NCBI RefSeq assembly: GCF_000380965.1
Contig: NZ_KB905548.1
Coordinates: 202,897 to 266,896 of the forward strand
DNA from: Paenibacillus ginsengihumi DSM 21568
GTDB taxonomy: Bacteria; Bacillota; Bacilli; Paenibacillales; NBRC-103111
Reading direction: 5' to 3'
Length of the DNA: 64,000 nt
Shown: positions 25,210 to 33,352 of the stretch, piece after piece
Layout of the letters: each line of letters begins with the position of its first letter
Position numbering within the stretch: position 1 is the stretch's first letter
Translations under genes and position numbers: made by a program
Notes under the pieces: model-generated
Databases searched by the model: none
Told to the model about the DNA's origin: nothing
Seen by the model: the letters and a program-made list of their open reading frames with translations, nothing else

Positions 25210-26028
25210 TCATTCGCCCGCTTCCGCATTCTTCCGACCGAAATCGAACGTATCGGAACGAAGCCCCCGCCGCAGCGCCTCCAGCGAAATGACATCGCCT
25301 GCCGCAACATTCCCGATATGAATATCGGGACCGAGCATGCGCATCAGGTGCACCTGCTGCTCTTTATGGGGAGCTTCCCATAATAGGAGATGGCGGCTCG
25401 GGACATGAGCCAGCACCCGCTCGATCTCGTCATCCTTGCATTCCCCGTTGCTGTCGAAGATGCCGACGCCCTTGCCCGACTCGCGTCCCTCGATGGTGAC
25501 AAGACAAGCCCCCAGATCGGTATCGACAGCGACCGTGTCGATCAACGCTTCGACCTCGATCGTCGAGCCCCAGCATTTTTTGCCGTATTCGGTAACGACG
25601 GCGAACCCTTCGTTGTCAGCCCGGCGAATCAGCTCGCTGCGGACTTTTCGCGACAATTCGATCGTGCCGTCGGAAATTTCAAGTCCGTTGAACCCCAAGG
25701 CGGAGATCATATGAAAATAATCGTCGACCGCGTCTTGCCGAATCGCCACCTCGAGGAATGTGCCGCCCGGATAGACGATGATATCGTGGGCTTTGGCCAT
25801 CTCAATTTTTTCGCGGAGCAATCCGGTCGCATATAACGGCGAGGTGCCAAATCCGATCTTGAGCATGTCAATGTAAGCCCCCGCCGTCAGCAGCAGATCC
25901 TCCAAGGCGTGAAGACCGAGACCTTTATCGATCACCATCGTTTTTCCCGTCGTTCTCGGCTTGCTCTCGCGGACGCCCGCAGGGTCGCACAGCCGCTCGG
26001 GCCATCGGAGCGGTGCAGTTAACTCCAT
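25210..26028 (-). CDS. Phosphosulfolactate synthase (ComA family)
   Basis: The 272-residue TIM-barrel enzyme adds sulfite to phosphoenolpyruvate to give (2R)-phosphosulfolactate. It shows KTMVIDKGLGLHALEDLL near the start, MLKIGFGTSPLY (about 55-66), YPGGTFLEVA, GFNGLEISDGTIEL and the late IGNVAAGDVISLEALRRGL. ATG 26028 has GCGAGG upstream. It is divergent from yqhV and sits upstream of comB. In methanogens this pathway leads to coenzyme M; in a spore former without methanogenesis, spore sulfolactate is the likely product. Confidence 0.93.
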   Translation of the reverse strand: MELTAPLRWPERLCDPAGVRESKPRTTGKTMVIDKGLGLHALEDLLLTAGAYIDMLKIGFGTSPLYATGLLREKIEMAKAHDIIVYPGGTFLEVAIRQDAVDDYFHMISALGFNGLEISDGTIELSRKVRSELIRRADNEGFAVVTEYGKKCWGSTIEVEALIDTVAVDTDLGACLVTIEGRESGKGVGIFDSNGECKDDEIERVLAHVPSRHLLLWEAPHKEQQVHLMRMLGPDIHIGNVAAGDVISLEALRRGLRSDTFDFGRKNAEAGE

Positions 26029-26171
26029 GTCATATCGCCTCGCAAATCATGATTAGGAATTACTGTCTCATCATATGCATTTTCGCTTGGGGCTGTGCCC
26101 AACGATGCCTAAAATGAGACGAGCCGGCATAGATTGATACAGTAATCGTGAGACAAGGGGGGAACGTAACC

Positions 26172-26438
26172 GTGCTGAGCAAAATCGTCCTCGGTATGGC
26201 CTCGCTGCGCCTGATGTCCGGCACTATCGAAATTATCGCCGCATTGATTATGCTGAGGCTGAATCAGGTCGACAAAGCGCTTATGGTCAATTCCGGTCTG
26301 GCGCTGGTCGGCCCGCTGGTGCTGTTGACCACGACGACGCTCGGGCTCGTCGGGATCGCCGAAAAGCTGTCCTTCGGCCGCCTGCTGTGGGTGCTTGCTG
26401 GCGTCAGCTGCATTTTTATCGGAATATTGAAAAAGTAA
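26172..26438 (+). CDS. yqhV: DUF2619 membrane protein YqhV
   Basis: The 88-residue protein has three hydrophobic segments. It matches YqhV: short N-terminus, LRLMSGTIEIIAALIMLRLN, ALMVNSGLALVGPLVLL and TTLGLVGIAEKLSFGRLL. GTG 26172 follows AAGGGGGG; the GTG at 26148 is eight codons earlier and has no site. It lies directly before spoIIIAA as in B. subtilis. Function unknown. Confidence 0.9.
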   Translation: MLSKIVLGMASLRLMSGTIEIIAALIMLRLNQVDKALMVNSGLALVGPLVLLTTTTLGLVGIAEKLSFGRLLWVLAGVSCIFIGILKK

Positions 26439-26470
26439 TCCTGCTGGCAAGCAATCTTCCAATCGATTCT

Positions 26471-26499
26471 GTCATAATTCGATAGGCCAAGCATACATT
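26471..26499 (+). promoter_or_regulatory. Sigma-E promoter of the spoIIIA operon
   Basis: GTCATAAT (26471-26478) and CATACATT (26492-26499) are 13 bases apart, 42 bases upstream of spoIIIAA. The -10 matches the sigma-E consensus CATACAMT completely and the -35 matches GKMATATT in seven of eight bases. The spoIIIA operon is a mother-cell sigma-E operon in B. subtilis. Confidence 0.85.
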
Positions 26500-26540
26500 G
26501 GGTTGTAAGAAAAAAGCTGGACAGCTTGGAGGGAAACGCG

Positions 26541-27548
26541 ATGCAAACCGTACTTCCCCTGTTGTCTCCGCCGCTTCGCGCCAGAGTTGCCCGGCTCCCG
26601 GAGCCGGTGCTTGGCCGGCTGCAGGAAATTCGCATCCGCGAAGGTCGGCCGCTGGAGGTAGGCTGGGGGCTGGAATACGGCTTCGTCGGCGATGCCGGGG
26701 AGCCGACCCGTAACGCGCAGGCCGCCTACCGGCCGACCCGAAGCGACTGCTCGGCGCTGCTGGAAGCCCTCACTCAGCATTCGCTGTATACGTTCGAGGA
26801 AGAGCTGAAGCGCGGTTATATTACCGTGGCCGGCGGGCACCGGGTCGGGCTGGCCGGCAGGGTGCTGATCGAGGGAGGCAGAGTCAGAAGCGTGAAGGAT
26901 GTGGCCGGCTTCAATATACGGCTGGCGAAGGAGTGGAAGAATGCCGGAGCCCGCCTGCTGCCGCAGCTGCTCGATCCGGTCTCCGGAGAACCGCTGCACA
27001 CGCTGATCGTATCGCCGCCATGCCAGGGCAAGACGACGATGATTCGCGATCTGGCCCGGCTGCTCAGCGAAGGGGCCGGCGGCGCGCCGGACGGATTGCC
27101 GCTTCGCCCGGGCGCGAGGCGCAGCTACAAGGTCGGCGTCGTGGATGAGCGCTCGGAGATCGCCGCTTCCGTCAAGGGCGTGCCCACCTTCGATCTCGGC
27201 CCGCGGACGGATGTGCTCGACGGCTGCCCGAAGGCGGAGGGCATGATGATGATGATCCGCTCTATGTCGCCGGAGGTGCTCGTGGTGGACGAGATCGGAC
27301 GGGCCGAGGATGCGGAAGCCGTGCACGAGGCGCTCCATGCCGGAATTGCGGTGCTGGCCACCGCCCACGGACGCGACGTCCGCGAGATTCGCCAGCGGCC
27401 GATTCTGCGGGAGCTGCTCGCGGCGCGCATTTTTCGCCGCATAGCCGTGCTGCGCAGGCATCCTCTGGCCGGCATCGAGGCGGAGGTGTTCGATGAGGAC
27501 GCCAGGCCCATCGAGCCGCGCCGGCAGCTTGGGGGAGGAGGCCGATGA
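26541..27548 (+). CDS. spoIIIAA: Stage III sporulation protein AA, secretion ATPase
   Basis: This 335-residue ATPase of the type II/IV secretion superfamily powers the mother cell-forespore channel (A-Q complex). It shows GYITVAGGHRVGLAG (about 92-106), the P-loop VSPPCQGKTTMIRD (about 157-170), VGVVDERSEIAA and Walker B VLVVDEIGR. The P-loop reads SPPCQGKT, lacking the first Gly of GxxxxGKT. ATG 26541 follows GGAGGG by seven bases; ATG 26526 has no site. First gene of spoIIIAA-AH. Confidence 0.96.
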   Translation: MQTVLPLLSPPLRARVARLPEPVLGRLQEIRIREGRPLEVGWGLEYGFVGDAGEPTRNAQAAYRPTRSDCSALLEALTQHSLYTFEEELKRGYITVAGGHRVGLAGRVLIEGGRVRSVKDVAGFNIRLAKEWKNAGARLLPQLLDPVSGEPLHTLIVSPPCQGKTTMIRDLARLLSEGAGGAPDGLPLRPGARRSYKVGVVDERSEIAASVKGVPTFDLGPRTDVLDGCPKAEGMMMMIRSMSPEVLVVDEIGRAEDAEAVHEALHAGIAVLATAHGRDVREIRQRPILRELLAARIFRRIAVLRRHPLAGIEAEVFDEDARPIEPRRQLGGGGR

Positions 27549-27621
27549 GCAGGCTGAAGGCGCGGCGGATTCCCGCGCGAGGATGCAGACGGGCAAGGGA
27601 CGAGGATACGGAGGCGCCGCC

Positions 27622-28140
27622 ATGTTGAAGCTGATCGGAGCCGCGCTCGTGCTGCTGTCGGGCGCATTGTTCGGGTATTTCCAGGCAGGGCAGTTGGCCG
27701 CCCGGCCCAGGCAGCTGAACGATTTGATTCGCGCTCTGCAGCGGCTCGAGACCGAGATCGTGTACGGCTTTACCCCTTTGCCCGAGGCGCTGGAGCGCAT
27801 CGGCGCCGCCAGTCCCGATCCCGTCGGGCAGCTGTTCCGCTCGGCCGCCGCGAAGCTGGCGGAGAGCCGGGGCCGGCCCGTGCATCAGATATGGCAGGAC
27901 ACGCTTTCGCAAGGCTGGCGCCACACCGCCATGAAGCCGCCCGAGCGGGAAGCGCTCCGGCAGTTAGGCTTTACGCTCGGCTTGTCCGACCGCGAGGATC
28001 AGGCCAAGCATCTCAAGCTGTGCATGCTGCAGCTTGAGGCGGAGGAACGCCTGGCCCGGGACGAGCAGGGCAAGTACGAGCGGATGTGGCGGAGTCTGGG
28101 CTTACTGCTGGGAGCACTGGTCGTCATATTGATGTATTAG
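27622..28140 (+). CDS. spoIIIAB: Stage III sporulation protein AB
   Basis: This 172-residue protein (171 in B. subtilis) resembles type II secretion GspF. It has one helix at each end (about 3-20 and 152-170) and a helical cytoplasmic middle containing RPRQLNDLIRALQRLETEIVYG. ATG 27622 follows CGGAGG; the open frame upstream to 27493 overlaps spoIIIAA and has no site. It is needed for activation of sigma-G in the engulfed forespore. Confidence 0.95.
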   Translation: MLKLIGAALVLLSGALFGYFQAGQLAARPRQLNDLIRALQRLETEIVYGFTPLPEALERIGAASPDPVGQLFRSAAAKLAESRGRPVHQIWQDTLSQGWRHTAMKPPEREALRQLGFTLGLSDREDQAKHLKLCMLQLEAEERLARDEQGKYERMWRSLGLLLGALVVILMY

Positions 28141-28209
28141 TAGAAGCCCGGGCTTTCCTTGCGGGGCAGCCTTCGGGGGATTAGGGCTTTTTGAGATGAG
28201 GTGCCGCCG

Positions 28210-28413
28210 ATGAATGTGGACGTGAACGCGATATTCCAGATAGCCGGGATCGGCATCATTATCGCGATGATTCATACCGTGCTGAAGCAGATGGGCAAGG
28301 AGGATATGGCTCATTGGGTGACGGTGATCGGATTTGTCGTCGTGCTGTTTATGGTGGTCAATATGCTTGACAACCTGTTTAAGGAAATTAAAACGATCTT
28401 TTTGTTCCAATAG
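28210..28413 (+). CDS. spoIIIAC: Stage III sporulation protein AC
   Basis: The 67-residue membrane protein has two helices (about 8-25 and 35-55) and the family ends NVDVNAIFQIAGIGI and KTIFLFQ. ATG 28210 has GAGGTG six bases upstream, which decides it over GTG 28201. Together with SpoIIIAD it forms a small membrane part of the channel complex. Confidence 0.95.
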   Translation: MNVDVNAIFQIAGIGIIIAMIHTVLKQMGKEDMAHWVTVIGFVVVLFMVVNMLDNLFKEIKTIFLFQ

Positions 28414-28456
28414 CGAAAGGTCGGCAGATCAAACGCGACGGGATAGGTGAGGGCCC

Positions 28457-28846
28457 TTGGAAATCGTGCAAATTGTCGGACTGGGCCTAATGACGGCGAT
28501 TCTCGTGCTCATTGTCAAGGAGCAAAAGCCGATGTTCGCCTTCCTGCTCACCGTGTTTACCGGCATCACGATTTTCCTGTTCCTGCTCGGGAAGATCACT
28601 TCCTTGATCGGCGTGCTGGAGGAATTGGCGGGCAAGGCCGACGTCGACATGATCTTTTTGCGGACGATACTGAAAATTATCGGCATCGCCTATATCGCCG
28701 AATTCGGAGCGCAAATCGTGCGGGATGCCGGGCAGGAGGCGGTCGCCTCCAAGATCGAGCTTTCCGGCAAAATTCTCATTATGATCATGGCGATCCCGAT
28801 CGTGACCGCCATCATCGAGACCGTGGTCAGGCTGCTGCCCGCATGA
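28457..28846 (+). CDS. spoIIIAD: Stage III sporulation protein AD
   Basis: This 129-residue protein has three or four hydrophobic helices and the family pattern MEIVQIVGLGLMTAILVLIVKEQ, split here by a turn, then RTILKIIGIAYIAEFGAQIVRDAGQ. TTG 28457 has AGGTGAGG upstream. Its N-terminus resembles SpoIIIAC, as in other spore formers. Confidence 0.95.
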   Translation: MEIVQIVGLGLMTAILVLIVKEQKPMFAFLLTVFTGITIFLFLLGKITSLIGVLEELAGKADVDMIFLRTILKIIGIAYIAEFGAQIVRDAGQEAVASKIELSGKILIMIMAIPIVTAIIETVVRLLPA

Positions 28847-28911
28847 CCGCGCGGGATGCCGGGGCGAGGGCGGCAGAGCGGAAGGAAACGGAGGACCAGG
28901 AGTGAAAGCCC

Positions 28912-30234
28912 ATGCTGCAGCATTATCGGAGCAACCTATACGCGCGGTCAAACGGTCGCCTCTGCTCTCGCCGCGGACCGCATCGCAAAGCGGGCCAAGG
29001 CGGATGTTGGCGCCTGGCGATCCTGCTTGCGGCGCTTTGCGGCCTGCTTGTCGGAGGCACCCCGGCCGCCATGGCGGCGGAGCCGGCAGGCGCCCCGGCC
29101 ATCGCTTCGCCAGGAGCCGAAGCCCATGCGGCCGGAGCGGCGTCGCCGCTCGAACGGCTGATCCAGGAGCAGGCGGAGCGATTGCCGCTCGAGCCGGTCG
29201 AGCAGTTCTGGAGCCGCCTCGTTCAGCAATACGGCGGCTATTTTCCCGACAGCCGCGTGCCGACCTTCGCGGAGCTGCTGGCCGGGACGCAGCTCAGCTT
29301 TTCCGCGGTGCTGGGCGGCATCCTGCGCTACCTGTTCCACGAGCTCTTGTACAACGGCAAGCTGATGGTGTCCATCGTCATCGTGACGATCTTTTGCATC
29401 CTGCTCGAGACGCTGCAAAGCTCGTTCGAAAAAAACGCCGTCAGCAAAATCGCCTATTCGATCTCCTTTCTGGTGCTGATGATTATGGCGATCAACAGCT
29501 TCAGCGTGGCCATCGGCTACGCCAAGGATGCGATTACCGACATGATTCATTTTATGATCGCTGTCGTGCCCTTGCTGCTGACGCTGCTGGCCTCGATGGG
29601 CAACCTGGTGTCGGTGTCGGTGCTGCATCCGCTCGTTGTCTTTATGATTCACGCCGTCGGAACAGCGATCTATCTGTTCGTGTTTCCGCTCCTGTTCTTC
29701 TCGGCCGTGCTTCATATCGTCAGCGCCTTGACGGACAAATACAAGGTAACGCATCTGGCGAATTTGCTGCGCAACGTCAGCGTAGGGGCTCTCGGCATTT
29801 TCGCGACCGTCTTTCTCGGCGTCGTATCGGTGCAGGGAGCGGCCGGATCGGTGACGGACGGCGTGGCGATCCGCTCGGCCAAATATATCGCCGGCAACTT
29901 TGTGCCGGTCGTCGGCAAAATGTTCTCCGACGCGACGGAGACGGTCATCGGCGCCTCGCTTCTCGTCAAAAATGCGATCGGGCTGGCGGGCGTCGTCATC
30001 ATCCTGATGCTGTGCGCCTTCCCGGCGATCAAAATATTGGCGCTGGCCGCCATCTATCATGTGGCCGCTGCGGTGATGCAGCCGCTCGGGGACAACCCGA
30101 TGATCGGCACGCTGTCCACGATCGGCAAAAGCCTGATCTACGTGTTCGCCGCGCTGGCGGTCGTCGGCCTGATGTTTTTCCTGGCGATCACGATCATGAT
30201 CGCCGCCTCCAACATCTCGGTCATGATGCGCTGA
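28912..30234 (+). CDS. spoIIIAE: Stage III sporulation protein AE
   Basis: The 440-residue polytopic protein has a signal-like helix (about 33-55), an Ala/Gly-rich extracytoplasmic segment to about 85, and then seven or eight membrane helices. Landmarks are ELLAGTQLSFSAVLGGILRY, HPLVVFMIHAVGTAIY and the late AAVMQPLGDNPMIGTL. It is among the largest membrane parts of the SpoIIIA channel. ATG 28912 follows AGGAGTGA. The N-terminal extension is richer in Arg and Ala than in B. subtilis. Confidence 0.95.
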   Translation: MLQHYRSNLYARSNGRLCSRRGPHRKAGQGGCWRLAILLAALCGLLVGGTPAAMAAEPAGAPAIASPGAEAHAAGAASPLERLIQEQAERLPLEPVEQFWSRLVQQYGGYFPDSRVPTFAELLAGTQLSFSAVLGGILRYLFHELLYNGKLMVSIVIVTIFCILLETLQSSFEKNAVSKIAYSISFLVLMIMAINSFSVAIGYAKDAITDMIHFMIAVVPLLLTLLASMGNLVSVSVLHPLVVFMIHAVGTAIYLFVFPLLFFSAVLHIVSALTDKYKVTHLANLLRNVSVGALGIFATVFLGVVSVQGAAGSVTDGVAIRSAKYIAGNFVPVVGKMFSDATETVIGASLLVKNAIGLAGVVIILMLCAFPAIKILALAAIYHVAAAVMQPLGDNPMIGTLSTIGKSLIYVFAALAVVGLMFFLAITIMIAASNISVMMR

Positions 30235-30277
30235 CCGGCGGCGCGAATGCGACAAGCGGCGAAAGGAGCTGACGGAG

Positions 30278-31027
30278 GTGGAATGGCTTAGCGGCTGGCT
30301 CAAATCGATCATTCTCGTCGTCTTGCTGGCGGTCTTCCTCGACCTGCTGCTGCCGAATCAGACGATGCAGCGGTACGTGCGGACGGTGATGAGCCTGTTC
30401 ATCGTGCTGACGCTGATGTCGCCGCTGTTTTCGCTGATGGACGTCCGCCCGCAGATCGAACGGCGGCTCGCTAGCGGGCTGCTGCTGCAGAATCAGGCCG
30501 CAGGCGGGGGAGAGCTCCGCCCGGTCGCGGGCATCCGCAGCGACGCGGAAGCGTTCCGCTCGAAGCAGCAGGAGCAGTCGCTGCGGCTCGTTGAGTCGCA
30601 GGCGGCGGAGGTGATGAAGCAGCAGCTGGAGCAATCGCTGCGCATCCGGGTCGCTTCCATCCGCGTGAAGGCGGAGCTGAACGGCCAAGGACAGCCGGCG
30701 CTGAGCGGCGTCGAGGTGCTGGCGGCAAACGAAGCGGCAGAACAGAAGGCAGCGGAGCAGAAGGCAGCGGAGCGGAAGGCGGCGGGCGCCCGCGGCGGCA
30801 GCGCCCCGGCGTTGGTAGAGCCGATCGAGCCGATCGCCCCCGTCGCGATCGATATTCGGCCCGGCGGAGAAGCGCTCGCTCCGCATGCGGAAGCCGCAGC
30901 GGCGAAGGCGGAGTCTCCCGAGCTGGCGCAGAAGCGGACGCAGATCGTCAGCCTGATCGTGCGGGAATGGCAGCTGGACAGCGAGCAAGTGCGCGTCGAT
31001 TGGAGAGAGCCGGATGCCCCGTCATAA
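30278..31027 (+). CDS. spoIIIAF: Stage III sporulation protein AF
   Basis: The 249-residue protein (about 206 in B. subtilis) has two N-terminal helices (about 8-26 and 35-52) and a soluble ring-building domain facing the intermembrane space. The family motif VDWREPD-like end (VRVDWREPDAPS) is present. The extra length is an Ala/Glu/Lys-rich linker (EQKAAEQKAAERKAAGA) at about residues 155-172, itself a small in-frame tandem repeat. GTG 30278 follows AAGGAG. Confidence 0.93.
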   Translation: MEWLSGWLKSIILVVLLAVFLDLLLPNQTMQRYVRTVMSLFIVLTLMSPLFSLMDVRPQIERRLASGLLLQNQAAGGGELRPVAGIRSDAEAFRSKQQEQSLRLVESQAAEVMKQQLEQSLRIRVASIRVKAELNGQGQPALSGVEVLAANEAAEQKAAEQKAAERKAAGARGGSAPALVEPIEPIAPVAIDIRPGGEALAPHAEAAAAKAESPELAQKRTQIVSLIVREWQLDSEQVRVDWREPDAPS

Positions 31028-31073
31028 GGGGCCTTGAAGCGAATGACGGCAGATTGCGACAGGAGGTGAATCC

Positions 31074-31709
31074 ATGGGGAAGCTGTGGCAGTGGCTGGAG
31101 CAAAAGCTGGGCGGCGGCCCCGGCGGGGCCAAGCGCGTGCAGACGGTCCGGTGGCTGATGCTGGTCGGACTGGCCGGAGCAGCGTTCATGATACTCCACT
31201 CGTTCATTACCGTGAAGGAGGTGGACCCCATCGGATCGGTTCGCGGCTCGCCTGCGGAACCGGCCCAGCCCGCTTTTGGCAGCGGAGGAGACGAACGCAC
31301 TTCATTTCGCGAATACGAGGAAGCCTACCAGAATCAATTGAAGAGCATTTTGACGAAGGTGGCCGGCGTCGGCGAGGTGGAGGTGCTCGTGACGATCGAA
31401 TCGACGGAGGAGATCGTCGTGGAGCGCAGCACGCAGGAATCGCAGCAGATCACGAACGAGAAAGACCAGCAGGCAGCAACCCGCCATATCACGAATGTGA
31501 CCCGCAGCGGGGAGGTGGTCATCTATGAAGTATCGGGGGGCGGCCGGCAGCCGCTGGTCACGAAATACATCAAGCCGAAAATTCGCGGCGTACTGGTAGT
31601 CGCCCGCGGGGCGGAAAACTTGACGGTGAAAAAAATGATCAGCGAAGCCGTCGAACGGGGGCTGGACGTCCCGCCGCACCGCATATCCATTCTGCCGCGG
31701 AAGCAGTGA
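31074..31709 (+). CDS. spoIIIAG: Stage III sporulation protein AG
   Basis: The 211-residue protein has one N-terminal helix (about 26-44) and a ring-building-motif domain (about 85-211) that forms the large ring of the channel between mother cell and forespore. It includes KVAGVGEVEVLVTIEST and the family run IKPKIRGVLVVARGAENL in part. ATG 31074 follows GACAGGAGGTG. Dispersed repeats, not the usual few bases, separate it from spoIIIAH. Confidence 0.95.
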   Translation: MGKLWQWLEQKLGGGPGGAKRVQTVRWLMLVGLAGAAFMILHSFITVKEVDPIGSVRGSPAEPAQPAFGSGGDERTSFREYEEAYQNQLKSILTKVAGVGEVEVLVTIESTEEIVVERSTQESQQITNEKDQQAATRHITNVTRSGEVVIYEVSGGGRQPLVTKYIKPKIRGVLVVARGAENLTVKKMISEAVERGLDVPPHRISILPRKQ

Positions 31710-31720
31710 TTTTCCAGATT

Positions 31721-31852
31721 AGACGACCGATGACGAAGGAATCGCTCGTCATAGGCGGCTCTCTTGAAAATTTTGGGGGTAAACCGCCGGGCCAAAATTT
31801 CAACACCGCAGGCGACGACCGATGACGAGAGGAATCGCTCGTCATAGGCGGC
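31721..31852 (-). repeat. Two copies of dispersed repeat family 1 between spoIIIAG and spoIIIAH
   Basis: GACGACCGATGACGAAGGAA then TCGCTCGTCATAGGCGGC lies at 31721-31759, and the same element, with GAGAGGAA, at 31801-31852. Both are in minus orientation. Each can fold through ATGACGA/TCGTCAT arms. They enlarge the gap between two operon genes to 179 bases. Confidence 0.85.
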
Positions 31853-31888
31853 TATCCCGATTATTTCAGTTCGAAGGAGGAACTACAA

Positions 31889-32674
31889 GTGAATTCAAAA
31901 CGGCAAACGGTCTGGCTTGTCTCGATGCTCAGTCTGATGGTTGTGCTGTCGGCCTATTATCTGTTTACCGAAGATATCAGCGAGCTGGACCTGACGGCGA
32001 CCGATCCGAAAGGCAGCGAAGTGGTGATCAACGTGAACGATCTGAATGCGGCCGGAACGGAAGCCGGCGGCAAGACGGGGATTCGCCTGCCTGCCGCAGA
32101 CGGCTCCAGGGAAAACGCCGCCAAGTCCGGCCCGTCGCAGCCGGAAGCGTCCGGCGAAGCGAAGGCCGAGTCCAGGGACAGCGGCAGCAAGGCGGAGAAG
32201 GCGCCTTCCGCCAACAGCGATAAGCCTTCCTCGGCAGACGGCGGCGAACCGGCCCAGCCGGTGTCCTCCACCGCCAGGGACGCGCAGGTGCTGGAGCAGG
32301 TGCAGCAGTCGCAGACGGCGAAGGCGGGCGAAGATTACTTCATCGGCCTGCAAATGAAGCGCGACGAAGAGATTGCGAGGAAAGTCGAGCAGCTGATGAC
32401 GATCACGGCGGATACGAAGCAGACGGCGGAAGCCGCCGCCAAAGCGGAGCAAGAAATCCGGAAAATTCAAGAGATGGAAGCGAAGATCGACAGCCTTGAG
32501 GAAGCGCTGATGAAGGACTTCCCGCTAGTCGCCGTCACCCAGGAGGGTGACAAGTGGAAAGTGACCGTGCAGGCCGCGAAGCTGGAGAAGAGCCAGGTCG
32601 TCAGCATTACCGATCTGATGTTCAGCGAGCTCGGCGTCTCCCCGGAGCAAGTGGCCGTCGCCTACCGTCCTTAA
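31889..32674 (+). CDS. spoIIIAH: Stage III sporulation protein AH
   Basis: This 261-residue single-pass protein (218 in B. subtilis) has a helix at about 8-26 and a C-terminal YscJ/FliF-like ring domain (about 140-261) that binds forespore SpoIIQ across the septum. The Ser/Ala/Glu/Pro-rich linker between (about 55-135) accounts for the extra length. GTG 31889 follows GAAGGAGGAACT. It is the last gene of the spoIIIA operon. Confidence 0.95.
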   Translation: MNSKRQTVWLVSMLSLMVVLSAYYLFTEDISELDLTATDPKGSEVVINVNDLNAAGTEAGGKTGIRLPAADGSRENAAKSGPSQPEASGEAKAESRDSGSKAEKAPSANSDKPSSADGGEPAQPVSSTARDAQVLEQVQQSQTAKAGEDYFIGLQMKRDEEIARKVEQLMTITADTKQTAEAAAKAEQEIRKIQEMEAKIDSLEEALMKDFPLVAVTQEGDKWKVTVQAAKLEKSQVVSITDLMFSELGVSPEQVAVAYRP

Positions 32675-32708
32675 GCACGATTGCCGCTCCTTCCATAAGC
32701 GACTGGAG

Positions 32709-32735
32709 AAAGGGTCCGGACAAACTGGACTCTTT
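32709..32735 (+). terminator. Hairpin after spoIIIAH, probable terminator
   Basis: AAAGGGTCC (32709-32717) pairs with GGACTCTTT (32727-32735) with one G-T pair; a short CCATTTCT tract follows. The T tract is weak. A TATAAT at 32756-32761 just beyond may be the -10 of the accBC promoter, without a good -35. Confidence 0.55.
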
Positions 32736-32807
32736 CCATTTCTATCGTTTATAGTTATAATATCAAAGTCGTCCGTAACACCCAAGTTGAAGGAGTGAGG
32801 CATTTCC

Positions 32808-33317
32808 GTGTTTAAATTAAGCGAGATTAAGGAATTGATCAAGCTTGTCGATCAAACCTCCATTCAGGAACTGGAAATCGAGAATGAAGGCACCCGCCTT
32901 TCGATTCGTAAACCGAATATATCCGAGCCCGCTGCTCATATTGCCGCGCAGGCGCAGGCGCCGATAGCCTATCCGCAGGTCGTCGCCGTTCCGCAGGCAG
33001 CGGCGCCAAGCGCTGCGGTGCAAGCTCCGGCAGCCGCTGCACCCGCGCAGCCGGCAGAGCAGGCCGACGACTCGAGCTTACATAAGATTGTGTCCCCGAT
33101 GGTCGGCACCTTCTATGCTGCTCCCTCGCCGGGAGCAGCTCCGTATGTTACGAAGGGCAGCCAGGTGACCGAGAAAACGATCGTCTGCATCGTCGAGGCG
33201 ATGAAGCTGATGAATGAGATCGAAGCGGAGGTCGCCGGCGAGATTGTGGAAGTGCTCGTTCAGAACGGCCAGCTGGTCGAATTCGGCCAACCGCTGTTCC
33301 TGGTCAAGCCGCACTAA
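32808..33317 (+). CDS. accB: Biotin carboxyl carrier protein of acetyl-CoA carboxylase
   Basis: The 169-residue carrier has an N-terminal recognition segment (about 1-35), an Ala/Pro/Gln-rich flexible linker (about 40-85) and a biotinyl domain. The biotin attachment lysine is K133 in [11 protein letters not shown] 32808 follows AAGGAGTGAGG. It carries carboxybiotin from AccC to the carboxyltransferase for malonyl-CoA synthesis. accB-accC follow the spoIIIA operon as in B. subtilis. Confidence 0.97.
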   Translation: MFKLSEIKELIKLVDQTSIQELEIENEGTRLSIRKPNISEPAAHIAAQAQAPIAYPQVVAVPQAAAPSAAVQAPAAAAPAQPAEQADDSSLHKIVSPMVGTFYAAPSPGAAPYVTKGSQVTEKTIVCIVEAMKLMNEIEAEVAGEIVEVLVQNGQLVEFGQPLFLVKPH

Positions 33318-33352
33318 GCTCTTCGAGGGCGAATCGTAAGGGGAGAATGCAA

